A stretch of 64,000 bases of DNA from Bacteroidia bacterium (GTDB lineage: Bacteria > Bacteroidota > Bacteroidia > Cytophagales > Flammeovirgaceae). The position numbers and the translations under genes are program-made. Shown here in pieces: positions 44,095 to 53,151 of the stretch. The stretch lies in NCBI GenBank assembly GCA_030425505.1, contig JAUIAB010000004.1, positions 82,760-146,759 on the forward strand, given 5' to 3'. Each line of letters begins with the position of its first letter. The stretch's first letter is position 1. The notes below the pieces were generated by a model. The model was given only the letters and a program-made list of their open reading frames with translations, searched no databases and was not told where the DNA came from.

Positions 44095-44766
44095 CTAATT
44101 TAGTGCAGCTACTTCACCTACAAACTGCTCTATGGACTTACTATCTTCTATTTTAAACTCACCAACTTTTGTTCTTTTTAAACTAGCAAGATATCCGCCA
44201 ACTCCTAGTTTTTCACCTATATCATTTGCTAAGCTTCTTATATAAGTGCCTTTAGAACAGGTTACTAGCAGCTCTACTTTGGGTAAATCTATATTCACTA
44301 TTTCTAATGATTTAATATTTACTGGCCGAGGATCTAACTTAATGTCTTCTCCTTTTCTTGCACTTTTATAAGCTCTTTCTCCTTTCACTCTAAGTGCAGA
44401 GTATATTGGAGGCGTTTGCATTATTTCTCCTTCAAAGCTTTTGATCACTTCTCTAATTTGTTCTTCGGCTAAACCGCTAATATCTTTTTCTGAGTTAAAC
44501 TCTGTTTCTAGATCATACGATGGGGTTGTTTTACCAAGCTCTATCTCACATTTGTATTCTTTGTCCAAGCCCTGAAGCTCATTTATTTTTTTTGTTGCCT
44601 TACCTGTGCACAAGATCATCAAACCTGTTGCCAGTGGATCAAGCGTCCCTGCATGCCCTACTTTTTTCACTTTTATTAAATACCTTATCTTCTTAACTAC
44701 ATCAAATGATGTCCATTTATAAGGTTTGTCTATAAGTAATACTTCTCCTTCTTGAAAGTTGTACAT
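44095..44766 (-). CDS. truB: tRNA pseudouridine(55) synthase
   Basis: A 223-residue enzyme. The start GEVLLIDKPYKWTSFDVVKK and the catalytic segment KKVGHAGTLDPLATGLMILC (catalytic Asp ~residue 42) identify TruB, with further motifs YKCEIELGKTT, PPIYSALRVKGERAYKSAR and CSKGTYIRSLANDIGEKLG. It makes pseudouridine 55 in the T loop of tRNAs. It lacks the C-terminal PUA domain found in longer TruB proteins. It is divergent from thiL across 233 bp that carry the third ~85-bp repeat. Confidence 0.94.
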   Translation of the reverse strand: MYNFQEGEVLLIDKPYKWTSFDVVKKIRYLIKVKKVGHAGTLDPLATGLMILCTGKATKKINELQGLDKEYKCEIELGKTTPSYDLETEFNSEKDISGLAEEQIREVIKSFEGEIMQTPPIYSALRVKGERAYKSARKGEDIKLDPRPVNIKSLEIVNIDLPKVELLVTCSKGTYIRSLANDIGEKLGVGGYLASLKRTKVGEFKIEDSKSIEQFVGEVAALN

Positions 44767-44832
44767 GACGATACTATACGAATAGGTTTGGTTTTAGCTA
44801 GTGTATTTTCAAAAGCTCTTTGCGAATATATC

Positions 44833-44915
44833 ACATGAAATCCATGAGATAATTTTATGAGATGCTTTTTTATGTACTTGACCATCAAAAATGTTTTTTT
44901 GTGGAATTAAATTAA
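44833..44915. repeat. ~85-bp divergent-intergenic repeat, copy 3 of 3
   Basis: The ends ACATGAAATCCATGAGATAA and TGTGGAATTAAATTAA match copies at 10194 and 32788 in order and spacing. It lies between the divergent truB and thiL genes, 66 bp from the truB ATG. Confidence 0.5.
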
Positions 44916-44999
44916 GGGTTTTATATAAAATAGCGTTTGTTTTGGAGATCTGAGCTATTGCGGCAGAGTAAAAGTTAGAATATAGCTAGTTATTAAGTC

Positions 45000-46040
45000 A
45001 TGGAAAACGAAAGAACAGAAATTGATTCTATAGGAGAATTTGGTTTAATCGAAAGGATAAAAAACAATTTTGCTAACTCTTTGCAGGAATATACGGTAAA
45101 AGGAATTGGTGATGATGCTGCGGCTTTTCAGCCTAATAAAGAAGATGAAATAATTGTCAGCAGCTCAGATATGCTACTCGAAGGCATCCATTTCGACCTT
45201 ACATATGTTCCTCTAAAGCATTTAGGTTATAAAGCGGTTGTAGTTAACATTTCTGATATTGCTGCCATGAATGGGAAAGCAAAGCAGATTATGGTTAATA
45301 TTGGCCTCTCCAACCGGTTTTCTGTTGAAGCTGTAGACGAAATTTATAAAGGCATCCAATTAGCCTGTAAGTATTATAATGTAGATCTTGTTGGAGGAGA
45401 TACTACCAGTTCTCCATCTGGGTTAGTCCTTTCTGTTAGTATTCTTGGAAGTGTGGCAAAAGATAAAATCACTTATAGAGATACAGCAAAACCTGGTGAT
45501 GTGATTTGTGTGTCTGGGGATCTTGGAGCTGCTTATCTCGGACTTCAAGTGCTTAAGAGAGAAAAGGAGGTGTTTATGGTAAATAAGGATATGCTACCAC
45601 AGCTAGACGAAAAGTCGTATTTGGTAGAGCGGCAGCTTAAACCTGAAGCCAGAGTGGATATAATAGAGGAATTAGACAAAGCAGCAGTTGTACCTACTTC
45701 TATGATTGATATTTCTGATGGTCTTGCTTCTGAACTACTGCATATCTGCAAGATGTCTGATGTCGGTGCTAATATCTTTGAAGATAAGCTACCCATGGAT
45801 CGTATGGCACTGGAAACAGCTACAGATGATTTAAATATTTCTCCTCTGGTTTGTATGCTCAATGGTGGTGAGGATTATGAGCTTCTTTTTACTATTGCTC
45901 AAGATGATTTTCCTAAAATTGAGAACAACCTTAAGATTATTCCTATCGGCTATATTCAGGATAAATCTCTAGGTGTTAAATTGATTTCAAGAGCTAATCA
46001 AAGCATTGATATTCAAGCACAAGGATGGAAGCATTTTTAA
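45000..46040 (+). CDS. thiL: Thiamine-phosphate kinase
   Basis: A 346-residue member of the PurM/ThiL ATP-binding family. GIGDDAAAF and VSSSDMLLEGIHFDL near residues 40-65 bind Mg-ATP and substrate, followed by YKAVVVNISDIAAMNGKAKQ, LVGGDTTSSPSGLVLSVSIL, MIDISDGLASELLHIC and LNGGEDYELLFTI. It phosphorylates thiamine phosphate to the active cofactor thiamine diphosphate. No other thi gene is in the window. Length is typical. Confidence 0.94.
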   Translation: MENERTEIDSIGEFGLIERIKNNFANSLQEYTVKGIGDDAAAFQPNKEDEIIVSSSDMLLEGIHFDLTYVPLKHLGYKAVVVNISDIAAMNGKAKQIMVNIGLSNRFSVEAVDEIYKGIQLACKYYNVDLVGGDTTSSPSGLVLSVSILGSVAKDKITYRDTAKPGDVICVSGDLGAAYLGLQVLKREKEVFMVNKDMLPQLDEKSYLVERQLKPEARVDIIEELDKAAVVPTSMIDISDGLASELLHICKMSDVGANIFEDKLPMDRMALETATDDLNISPLVCMLNGGEDYELLFTIAQDDFPKIENNLKIIPIGYIQDKSLGVKLISRANQSIDIQAQGWKHF

Positions 46041-46068
46041 ACCCGTTAGTAAGTAGAATACATTTAAT

Positions 46069-47568
46069 TTATGCTTTTTTTATTTTTCTACTTTGTGCTC
46101 TGCTTCCATCAAAAACCTTAACTAAGTAAACTCCAGGTTTTAAGGAAGTTATATCTATTTCTTCTTGAGAAACTACAGAGCTACTATGCACTAATTTTCC
46201 CAATTGGTTGTAGATAGCTACGTCTATTCTAGTATCGTTCCCAAACCCAGAAACTTTGATGTAATCGCTTGAAGGGTTAGGATATACCTGAATATTAGCT
46301 CTACTCTCTTTCTGAGATTCATTTATTTCTACAATTTTAGAGTATTCAAATGCTCCATCGTAATCTATTTGCTTTAATCTGTAGTAACTAGCTCCACTAT
46401 AAGGATTATTATCTGTAAAAGAATAGGACTGAATAATGTTTGTGGTACCATTTCCTTCAACAAAAGAAATAGCTTCCCAGTTTTTAGCATCTTTACTTCT
46501 TTGTACTTCAAAACCTTTATTATTTACCTCTTGAGCTGTACTCCAAATAAGATTCACTGCAGAGTTTGAAGTTTTTGCATTGAAAAAAATTAAGTTTACT
46601 GGAAGAAAAATATTCTCAACAGGAGTCGCTCCTGTGAAGCCTTGAACTCTATAGTTATCATTATCTGCTACTATGAGTTGACCCGAGGTATTAACTGTTA
46701 AAAAAATCGGGTCATTTAACTCTCCGTTTGAAGCTCCAGAGATCCCAATTTGCTCAAGATACGTACCATCATTTTCATAAACTTTTATTCTATCATTATT
46801 AGAATCAGCAATATATATCAAATCTGCTCCATCAATAGTGATACCCCTTGGGTTGTCAAACTGACTATCCCCAGCACCAAGGCTTCCCCAAGATGTAACG
46901 AATGTGCCAGCACTATTAAATTTTCTAATTTTGTCGTTTACATCATCAGAAACATAAAAGTTACCATTACTATCCACAGCAATATCATTAGGGTCATAAA
47001 ACTCATAGTCTCCAAAACCTTCACTCCCTAACTTAAAAAGAAAGTTCCCATCTTTATCAAACTTTTGAATTCTGTCATTTCCTCTATCCACTACATAGAT
47101 ATTGTCACTATCATCAAAACCCAAACCAAAAGGTGAAATCATCTCTCCATCTCCTATACCAAACCCACCAAATTGATCCAGATAGTTCCCATCAAGATCA
47201 AAAACCTGAATGCGATGATTCCCGTAATCACTAATATATATTTTACTCTCAGATGATATAATAATATCAAACGGGTCATTAAACTGTCCGTTACCTGATC
47301 CAGCACTTCCAAATTGGTCTAAATAATTACCATCAGAGTCAAATATTTGAATCCTGTCATTATTTCGGTCAATTACATAAATATTGCTTTCAGAATCAAA
47401 TGCTATTCCACATGGGCTGGAAAACTGACCATTTCCTGATCCATTAGAACCAAATTGAAAGTCATAAGGATACTGACCAAAGCATAGGTATGAAACCAAA
47501 ACTAAGTTGATTAATAATATTACTCTAATTATCTGAACTCTTGCTTTTAGTGATATTGTATCGAACAT
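46069..47568 (-). CDS. NHL-repeat protein with type IX secretion C-terminal domain (copy 1)
   Basis: A 499-residue secreted protein. An N-terminal hydrophobic segment (VILLINLVLVSYLCFGQ) is the signal peptide. About six NHL repeats of ~45 residues follow, each with a core such as GNGQFSSPCGIAFDSESNIY and VIDRNNDRIQIFDSDGNYL, giving a six-bladed propeller. Residues ~330-415 resemble a fibronectin-like domain (WSTAQEVNNKGFEVQRSKDA). The end is a T9SS sorting domain (IQVYPNPSSDYIKVSG ... ITSLKPGVYLVKV). It is a close paralog of 49024-50520. The propeller may bind cell-surface or extracellular ligands. Confidence 0.88.
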   Translation of the reverse strand: MFDTISLKARVQIIRVILLINLVLVSYLCFGQYPYDFQFGSNGSGNGQFSSPCGIAFDSESNIYVIDRNNDRIQIFDSDGNYLDQFGSAGSGNGQFNDPFDIIISSESKIYISDYGNHRIQVFDLDGNYLDQFGGFGIGDGEMISPFGLGFDDSDNIYVVDRGNDRIQKFDKDGNFLFKLGSEGFGDYEFYDPNDIAVDSNGNFYVSDDVNDKIRKFNSAGTFVTSWGSLGAGDSQFDNPRGITIDGADLIYIADSNNDRIKVYENDGTYLEQIGISGASNGELNDPIFLTVNTSGQLIVADNDNYRVQGFTGATPVENIFLPVNLIFFNAKTSNSAVNLIWSTAQEVNNKGFEVQRSKDAKNWEAISFVEGNGTTNIIQSYSFTDNNPYSGASYYRLKQIDYDGAFEYSKIVEINESQKESRANIQVYPNPSSDYIKVSGFGNDTRIDVAIYNQLGKLVHSSSVVSQEEIDITSLKPGVYLVKVFDGSRAQSRKIKKA

Positions 47569-47947
47569 AGTTTCTGAAGTTTGTTTTCTGGTTTACTAAG
47601 AATCAAACACCTTGGCAGAGTACTTTAAAAAGCATTCTTTAATTAGAGGAAAGCTTACACGTGTTGATTAAATCTAGAGTAATGTAATCTTTAGAAGACA
47701 GGAACACTGTTATACTCTAGTTGACAATGATTTTTTGAAACAGAAGGTGTGAAAAGGATTTTCTTCAAAGAAGCTTTATTATGGTAAAACTTATAGAATA
47801 AAGTAGATCTTACATAAGAAACAAGATTTTCAATTCAATTCTTGAGAAGAAAACAGGTAAAAATTACAATGTAACACTACGTAAATTAAATTAATAGCCT
47901 TTTTTCTATACTATTTGGCTAAAAAAAAAATTCAAAACTATTAGAAA

Positions 47948-47962
47948 TTCCCATTTTGGGAA
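47948..47962. promoter_or_regulatory. Palindrome upstream of NHL copy 1
   Basis: TTCCCATTTTGGGAA is an inverted repeat (TTCCCA/TGGGAA) 379 bp before the copy 1 start codon. The same 15 bases occur at 50897-50911, 376 bp before copy 2, followed in both by TTTCCTAT. A regulator site is inferred from conservation inside diverged DNA. Confidence 0.45.
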
Positions 47963-48106
47963 AAGCTTTCCTATATTGGTGTCTCTTTTATAAGTAAAGA
48001 AATATCATTAAGACTCTATTATTCAAGGAGTTTAAAGTAAAGAACCTTCAAACCTTCTTATACTAATTATATTTTTAAATAGCGGTTTTGTTTTCTATAT
48101 TTAGGA

Positions 48107-48880
48107 ATGGGGAGAAAAATGAGTTTTGTAATTAGAGAGACTACTTCGGGACTAAAAAAATTACAATCAAAGCAAAAAAACATTAAATCTGAAAAGAAGG
48201 TAACCTGTCTATATTTATTAAAGACAGGGAGCTTTAAAACGCAAAAGGAATTAGCCTCACATTTACGGATAGGACTTCGCACCTTAGAGACATGGTTGAA
48301 TATTTACCGTAATGAAGGTATAGAGAAGTTACTGTCTCCCCAGAGACGAAATAAAAAGTCTAAAATATTTACACCAGCATTACATAAAGCATTGGAAGAA
48401 AAGCTCAAGGATAGCAAGAGTCCACTTTTGGGCTATTGGCATGCCCAGCAATGGGTGAAAGAAGAACATGGCATTGAGGTAGAATACCCTTGGTTGAGAC
48501 TTTATCTTATTACTCGTTTTAAGACGAAGCTAAAAGTGCCCCGAAAGAAAGATGACAAGGCTGCAGAAGCCTTTTTAAAAACTACCTAACAGGCTGGATT
48601 CTCTTAGAATAAGTCTAAATAAAAATAGAGATACACCAGTAAAGATGAATGTATATTTTCAGGATGAATCTCGTTTTGGTTTAAAGACGCATATAGGAAG
48701 ATGCCTAACTTCCATGGGAGTCAAACCTATCCTGAAATATCAACATAAGTATAGTACTACCTATTTGTGGGGTAGCTACTCTCCTATGGATGGAGATAGG
48801 AAGTGGAAGGTGTGAATAGTGAAATCTTCGGAAAGTAACTCAAGGCTCTATCGCAACACAGACCTGAAGAACATAAAATA
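48107..48880 (+). pseudogene. IS630-family transposase, frameshifted and truncated
   Basis: An intact 160-codon frame (48107-48589) encodes the helix-turn-helix half of an IS630-type transposase (GSFKTQKELASHLRIGLRTL, then LLGYWHAQQWVKEEHGIEVE). It ends at TAA in AAAACTACCTAA. Shifting frame by one base restores the DDE half (RLDSLRISLNKNRDTPVKM, VYFQDESRFGLKTHIGR) to a second stop after GDRKWKV. A third frame continues as VNSEIFGK-stop-LKALSQHRPEEHKI, with internal deletion and a nonsense codon. At least two frameshifts, one stop and the loss of the last DDE residues make it inactive. Confidence 0.85.
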
Positions 48881-48900
48881 CTATTCGAGACCTTTGCACG
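48107..48900 (+). mobile_element. IS630-like insertion sequence remnant
   Basis: The remnant lies between the two NHL paralogs. No clean terminal inverted repeats or TA target duplication can be traced at its edges. Just after the transposase remnant, GAGACCTTTGCACG (48887-48900) resembles terminal repeats that I recall from other Bacteroidota insertion sequences, suggesting a second partial element. The following 120 bp up to the NHL copy 2 stop show no feature. Confidence 0.6.
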
Positions 48901-49023
48901 GCAAAAAGGTCTCAGTAAAGTAATTATCCCTAAAATCCTCATTATTGTTATCTACTGAAAGCTCGCCAAAGTAGTTAGATATTCTTGTACTTCAAATTTA
49001 TTTTTTTGAACAAATACAGCTCT

Positions 49024-50520
49024 CTAAGCTTTCTTTATTTTAAAACTATAATGTGAGCTTTTACTACTAACTTTTACCTGATAAATCCCAAGTTTCAAGG
49101 AAGTTATATCTATTTCTTCATGAGAAGTTGCAGAACCACTATACACTAATTTTCCTATTTGGTTGTAGATAGATATATTTATTTTACTGTTATTCCCAAA
49201 CCCAGAAACTTTGATGTAATCGCTAGAAGGGTTAGGATATACCTGAATATTAGCTCTACTCTCTTTCTGAGATTCATTTATTTCTACAATTTTAGAGTAT
49301 TCAAATGCTCCATCGTAATCTATTTGCTTTAATCTGTAGTAACTAGCTCCACTATAAGGATTGTTGTCTGTAAAAGAATAGGACTGAATAATGTTTGTAG
49401 TACCATTTCCTTCAATAAAAGAAATAGCTTCCCAGTTTTTAGCATCTTTACTTCTTTGTACTTCAAAACCTTTATTATTTACCTCTTGAGCTGTACTCCA
49501 TGAAAGATCTACAGAAGAGTTAGAGCCTTTTGCATCAAAAGAGATAAGTTTTACAGGCAATACATTTACTACTGGAGTAGCACCAGTAAAACCTTGCACT
49601 CTATGATTTCCATTATCTGAAACTAATAGCTGACCTGAAGTATTAACCGCTAGAAAAAAAGGAGAGTCAAACCTTCCATCTGATGTTCCTGAAGTTCCAA
49701 TTTGATCCTGATACACTCCATCAGTGTCATATACCATAACCCTATTATTCTGAAGATCGCCAATATAAATCATATCTGCTCCATCAATAGCTATGCCTCT
49801 TGGGTTTTTAAACTGAGTACTTCCATTACCAAAAGTTCCCCATGAAGTAACAAAAGCTCCTGCACTATTGAACTTTCTTATTTTGTCATTTACGTCATCC
49901 GATACATAAAAATTACCATTGCTGTCAACAGCAATATCATTAGGGTTATAAAACTCATAGTCTCCAAACCCTTGACTTCCCAATTTGAAAAGGAAGTTTC
50001 CATCTTTATCAAATTTTTGAATTCTATCATTCCCTCTATCTACCACATATATGTTATCACTAGCATCAATACCTAACCCAAAAGGGTTATTGAATGAACC
50101 ATCACCAGTACCTAAACTCCCGAATTGATCCAAATATGTTCCATCAAGATCAAATATTTGAATTCGGTGGTTAGAATAATCACTGACATATATTTTGTTT
50201 TCAGAAGAAATTACAATATCGTAAGGAACATTAAACTGACCGTTACCAGATCCATTACCTCCAAACTTATCTAAATAACCTCCACTAGCACTAAAAACTT
50301 GAACTCTATGATTCCCTCTATCAACTACATAGATATTTCCTGCAGTGTCAAGTGATATTCCAGCTGGATTAGTAAGCTGTCCATTCCCAGATCCACTTGT
50401 ACCAAACTTAAAGTCATAAGAATACTGACCAAAGCATAGGTATGAAACCAAAACTAAGCTGATTAATAATATTACTTTAATTATCTGAACTCTTGCTTTT
50501 AGTGATATTGTATCGAACAT
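49024..50520 (-). CDS. NHL-repeat protein with type IX secretion C-terminal domain (copy 2)
   Basis: A 498-residue paralog of 46069-47568. It has the same signal segment (VILLISLVLVSYLCFGQ), six NHL repeats (GNGQLTNPAGISLDTAGNIY, VVDRGNHRVQVF and similar), a fibronectin-like region nearly identical to copy 1, and a T9SS sorting domain (VYPNPSSDYIKVSGFGNNSK to YQVKVSSKSSHYSFKIKKA). The two differ mainly in blades 1, 2, 5 and 6 and in the last 50 residues. The start at 50520 matches copy 1; a longer start at 50547 adds nine residues that have no ATG counterpart there. Confidence 0.88.
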   Translation of the reverse strand: MFDTISLKARVQIIKVILLISLVLVSYLCFGQYSYDFKFGTSGSGNGQLTNPAGISLDTAGNIYVVDRGNHRVQVFSASGGYLDKFGGNGSGNGQFNVPYDIVISSENKIYVSDYSNHRIQIFDLDGTYLDQFGSLGTGDGSFNNPFGLGIDASDNIYVVDRGNDRIQKFDKDGNFLFKLGSQGFGDYEFYNPNDIAVDSNGNFYVSDDVNDKIRKFNSAGAFVTSWGTFGNGSTQFKNPRGIAIDGADMIYIGDLQNNRVMVYDTDGVYQDQIGTSGTSDGRFDSPFFLAVNTSGQLLVSDNGNHRVQGFTGATPVVNVLPVKLISFDAKGSNSSVDLSWSTAQEVNNKGFEVQRSKDAKNWEAISFIEGNGTTNIIQSYSFTDNNPYSGASYYRLKQIDYDGAFEYSKIVEINESQKESRANIQVYPNPSSDYIKVSGFGNNSKINISIYNQIGKLVYSGSATSHEEIDITSLKLGIYQVKVSSKSSHYSFKIKKA

Positions 50521-50896
50521 AGTTTCTGAAGTTTGTTTTCTATTCATAAAGAATCAAACATCTTGGCAGAGTACTTTAAAAAGCATTCTTTAATTAGAGG
50601 AAAGCTTACATATGTTAATTGTGCTTAGAATAAAGTAACTAGTTTGAAATGATAGTTTAGTTATACTAAAGAAATGATGATTTAGAAAGAAAAAAACGCA
50701 AAAAAAATCTCTATAAAAAGGGCTTTTAGAATAATCCCTATTCAGCAATATCATGTTTCTTACATAAAAACAAAAGTATTGAGCTATCTTTCCTAAGATA
50801 AAAGCAATGAAAACAGGTTATAACACAATACAAATCAAATTGTTTCTTTTTCTTTGCAAGAATTTATCTAAAAAAAGTACTAAAATCACTTTTAAT

Positions 50897-50911
50897 TTCC
50901 CATTTTGGGAA
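50897..50911. promoter_or_regulatory. Palindrome upstream of NHL copy 2
   Basis: TTCCCATTTTGGGAA is identical to 47948-47962 and lies at nearly the same distance from its start codon. It is followed by GTCTTTTCCTAT, against AAGCTTTCCTAT in copy 1. Confidence 0.45.
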
Positions 50912-51001
50912 GTCTTTTCCTATGATGAACCTCATCTTATAACTAAAACAAAATGATTAAAAACATGTTGTAACTAAAATCTGAAAGGAACTGAAGAGCA
51001 T

Positions 51002-51388
51002 ATGACAATCATAGCCAAGTATATCGTAATACTTTTAGGAATCTTTCTCATTGGAGTTGGTTTAATGATGTTGCTAAAACCAACAAAGGCAAGAGCGTAT
51101 TTGAGAAAGGCTGGAAGCACTAACCTGATAAATTATTCTGAGATTACGGTTCGGATGATACCAGCTGCAGGACTTGTTTTATATTCAGAATACTCAAAGT
51201 TTCCCGAAGTCTTCAATTATTTAGGTTGGTTCATGATAGCAACTTCCCTGGTTCTCTATTTCGTGCCACAAAGATTTCATCATCGTTATGCGATGATTTG
51301 TGCTGACATTCTAAGACCAAAACTAATTAGAGAAATATCACCCTTCTCAATGCTCTTTGGAATTGGTCTTATTTATTCAGTGCTATAA
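51002..51388 (+). CDS. Hypothetical membrane protein, 128 aa
   Basis: I do not recognise a family. There are four hydrophobic segments: IIAKYIVILLGIFLIGVGLM, then MIPAAGLVLYSEY, YLGWFMIATSLVLYFV and FSMLFGIGLIYSVL. Between the second and third is a short loop, and a basic stretch RFHHRYAMICADILRPK lies before the last. The gene stands alone between the NHL copy 2 upstream region and the convergent sigma operon. The frame is bounded by an ATG after a purine-rich leader (GAAAGGAACTGAAGAGCAT), which supports it. Confidence 0.6.
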   Translation: MTIIAKYIVILLGIFLIGVGLMMLLKPTKARAYLRKAGSTNLINYSEITVRMIPAAGLVLYSEYSKFPEVFNYLGWFMIATSLVLYFVPQRFHHRYAMICADILRPKLIREISPFSMLFGIGLIYSVL

Positions 51389-51525
51389 TTCAAGAATTGG
51401 GGATGAATCATATAACAAAAAATGATGTGCAAAAATGAATATAAAACTCGGGTTATTCTTAGATGGCATATCGTTCAAAACTAGCATTATCTGTGCAATG
51501 TTTTTACCACATGTTATCACCAGTA

Positions 51526-52182
51526 TTAGTTTCTTAATTCTTCCATATCTGCAATAATTTCATTCAGTTTTCTCAGTACACTTCCATAAACAACCTTCAA
51601 ATCCCAGTTATATATTTTTCCTCCAAGGTATGAGAGTAAAACCATCATTAAAATCACGCCAAAGATTATAAATAGCGGCACACCAAAAACAAGGTGAATG
51701 TCGGGATAGTTTAAAATGAATTTATTCGTAATAGACTCCCCTAATTGCTTTCCGTTAAAATGGTAAAACCAAAAACCAAGTACAATAGAAAAAAAGAATA
51801 AAGGATAATAGAATCTGGCCATTATTCTATTTATACCGACTTGTTGCTTCATCCAATTGTCAAATGCTTTAATATAATGATAGCTGCTTTTGCTCTTATC
51901 AATTTTATTTAATCCCCTAGAAAGCCTTCTGTTGACTATAACGACAATACATAGTGTCAAAAAAAAGCCTATTCCCATAAAAGGAATCCCAATCAAAAAG
52001 GAAATCCCCAAAAAGAGTAATGAACCTACAACGATTGCATTCAGATTAATCTTGAACATTCTTTTAAATTTATCGATTAAATGTATCGATTTTTGGTTGT
52101 AAAGGTTGTTCAACTTTGGAGCAACCAATGCATCACTATTTAAAAAACCTTGTTTCCAAATTGATTCAATTGACTTTTCCAT
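51526..52182 (-). CDS. Membrane protein co-transcribed with ECF sigma factor
   Basis: A 218-residue protein: a ~45-residue cytoplasmic N-terminus (MEKSIESIWKQGFLNSDALV and onward), two adjacent helices (~46-82), a cytoplasmic loop, then two more helices (~125-195) and a C-terminal tail (KLNEIIADMEELRN). Its start overlaps the sigma factor gene by 17 bp. This position is typical of anti-sigma factors in Bacteroidota, so an anti-sigma-like role is inferred. I cannot match its sequence to a known anti-sigma family. Confidence 0.6.
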   Translation of the reverse strand: MEKSIESIWKQGFLNSDALVAPKLNNLYNQKSIHLIDKFKRMFKINLNAIVVGSLLFLGISFLIGIPFMGIGFFLTLCIVVIVNRRLSRGLNKIDKSKSSYHYIKAFDNWMKQQVGINRIMARFYYPLFFFSIVLGFWFYHFNGKQLGESITNKFILNYPDIHLVFGVPLFIIFGVILMMVLLSYLGGKIYNWDLKVVYGSVLRKLNEIIADMEELRN

Positions 52183-52657
52183 CTAATTTTTTTTTTAATC
52201 GTTTTTTAATGCGTTTAATACGTACCCCAATGTTGTTAGGGTTCGTTCCTGAGATTTCAGCTATTTCTTTATACGGTTTTTCCTCTAGATAAAGTAATAT
52301 TACACCTCTGTCAACTTCTGATAAACGTTTAATGGCATCATACAATTGATTGAGGTCTTCGTCTGGAAATGCCCGACTATTTTCCACCAATTCATTTGGT
52401 AAGATCTCAGAAGTAAAATACTTCTGATCATTTTTCTTTTTTTTCAGAATGGTTAAACTCACATTCAATGCCAATTTATACACCCATGTAGACCATTCTG
52501 ATTGCCCTCGGAAGTTGTTTCTGGTTCTCCAGATTTGTAAGCACACCTCCTGATAGTAATCTTCAAAATCTTCCTGAGAATTCGTATAGGCCCTGCAAAT
52601 CTTTATGATGATTGCAGCATAAGGCTTAATCGATATTGCATAAAAGTCATTACTCAA
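52166..52657 (-). CDS. ECF-type RNA polymerase sigma factor
   Basis: A 163-residue sigma-70 factor with only regions 2 and 4. Region 2 reads DFEDYYQEVCLQIWRTRNNF and SEWSTWVYKLALNVSLTILK. Region 4 reads LSEVDRGVILLYLEEKPYKE and IAEISGTNPNNIGVRIKRIK. It would direct transcription of a small regulon, probably held by the membrane protein encoded next. The start is TTG at 52657, as no in-frame ATG precedes region 2. The 150-residue protein gene is 19 bp upstream. Confidence 0.9.
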   Translation of the reverse strand: MSNDFYAISIKPYAAIIIKICRAYTNSQEDFEDYYQEVCLQIWRTRNNFRGQSEWSTWVYKLALNVSLTILKKKKNDQKYFTSEILPNELVENSRAFPDEDLNQLYDAIKRLSEVDRGVILLYLEEKPYKEIAEISGTNPNNIGVRIKRIKKRLKKKLDGKVN

Positions 52658-52676
52658 GCTTTCATGATTTTGTTTT

Positions 52677-53129
52677 TTAAATCAAGTTTTCCGAAGCTTT
52701 AGCCTTAGATTCCAAATAACTTGCTATGATTATACCAATTAAGGCTCCAACTGAAATGCCAAGTGAAACTCCAAAAGATCGCTGTAGACTTGATAGAAAT
52801 ATAATTCCAAAAAGTAAACCTACGGAGGCTCCAAAAGTTATGCCCAAGGCTGTGTAGTGCCCTTTAGTAATTAAAGAAAATGTTTCCTTCAGATATTTTT
52901 TTAACTGTTGAAGAGCTTTTTTAAAATGTCTTTTCTTGTTTGTTGTGGTACTATTTAATTCAAAAGCACCAAGCTCTGTCTCTAAAGATTGAACTTCAGA
53001 TTCTGTTAAGTTTGCTTTTTCTACATTAGTAAGTATTCCTATAAAATCCCTGTATACCTTAATTTCAGACTTTTTGGTAGTTTCAGATGCCAAACGGTTG
53101 AAAAGGTTAATAGCATTTTTAATTGTCAT
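52677..53129 (-). CDS. Hypothetical protein with glycine-zipper membrane hairpin
   Basis: A 150-residue protein, first in the sigma operon. The N-terminal ~90 residues are helical and charged (NAINLFNRLASETTKKSEIK and onward). Two glycine-rich membrane segments follow: YTALGITFGASVGLLFGIIF and GVSLGISVGALIGIIIASYL, each with GxxxG spacing. Such hairpins can pack tightly or oligomerise. No family is recognised. It lies 19 bp before the sigma gene, so it likely belongs to the same regulatory unit. Confidence 0.6.
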   Translation of the reverse strand: MTIKNAINLFNRLASETTKKSEIKVYRDFIGILTNVEKANLTESEVQSLETELGAFELNSTTTNKKRHFKKALQQLKKYLKETFSLITKGHYTALGITFGASVGLLFGIIFLSSLQRSFGVSLGISVGALIGIIIASYLESKAKASENLI

Positions 53130-53151
53130 AATTTTAATCTTTTCTTGTTTA

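Larger units (their letters stand above)
46069..47965 (-). repeat. Duplicated NHL locus, copy 1 (gene plus upstream region)
   Basis: The coding DNA and about 100 bp directly upstream are nearly the same as in 49024-50620 (shared AGTTTCTGAAGTTTGTTTTC and AATTAGAGGAAAGCTTACA). Further upstream the two copies diverge, except for the TTCCCATTTTGGGAA palindrome at 47948-47962. The region 47569-48106 otherwise has no gene that I can support. Confidence 0.75.
49024..50914 (-). repeat. Duplicated NHL locus, copy 2 (gene plus upstream region)
   Basis: This is the partner of 46069-47965 in direct orientation. The 481-bp gap before the next gene (50521-51001) holds the conserved near-upstream block (to about 50620), then diverged AT-rich DNA, then the shared palindrome at 50897-50911. 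No gene is visible in it. Confidence 0.75.

Noticed and set aside
48067..48282. A 71-codon minus-strand frame opposite the IS630 transposase
   Set aside because: It is antisense to recognisable transposase sequence and has no family match.
50521..50547. A nine-residue longer start for NHL copy 2
   Set aside because: Copy 1 has matching upstream DNA without an ATG at that place, so the shared ATG is more likely the real start.
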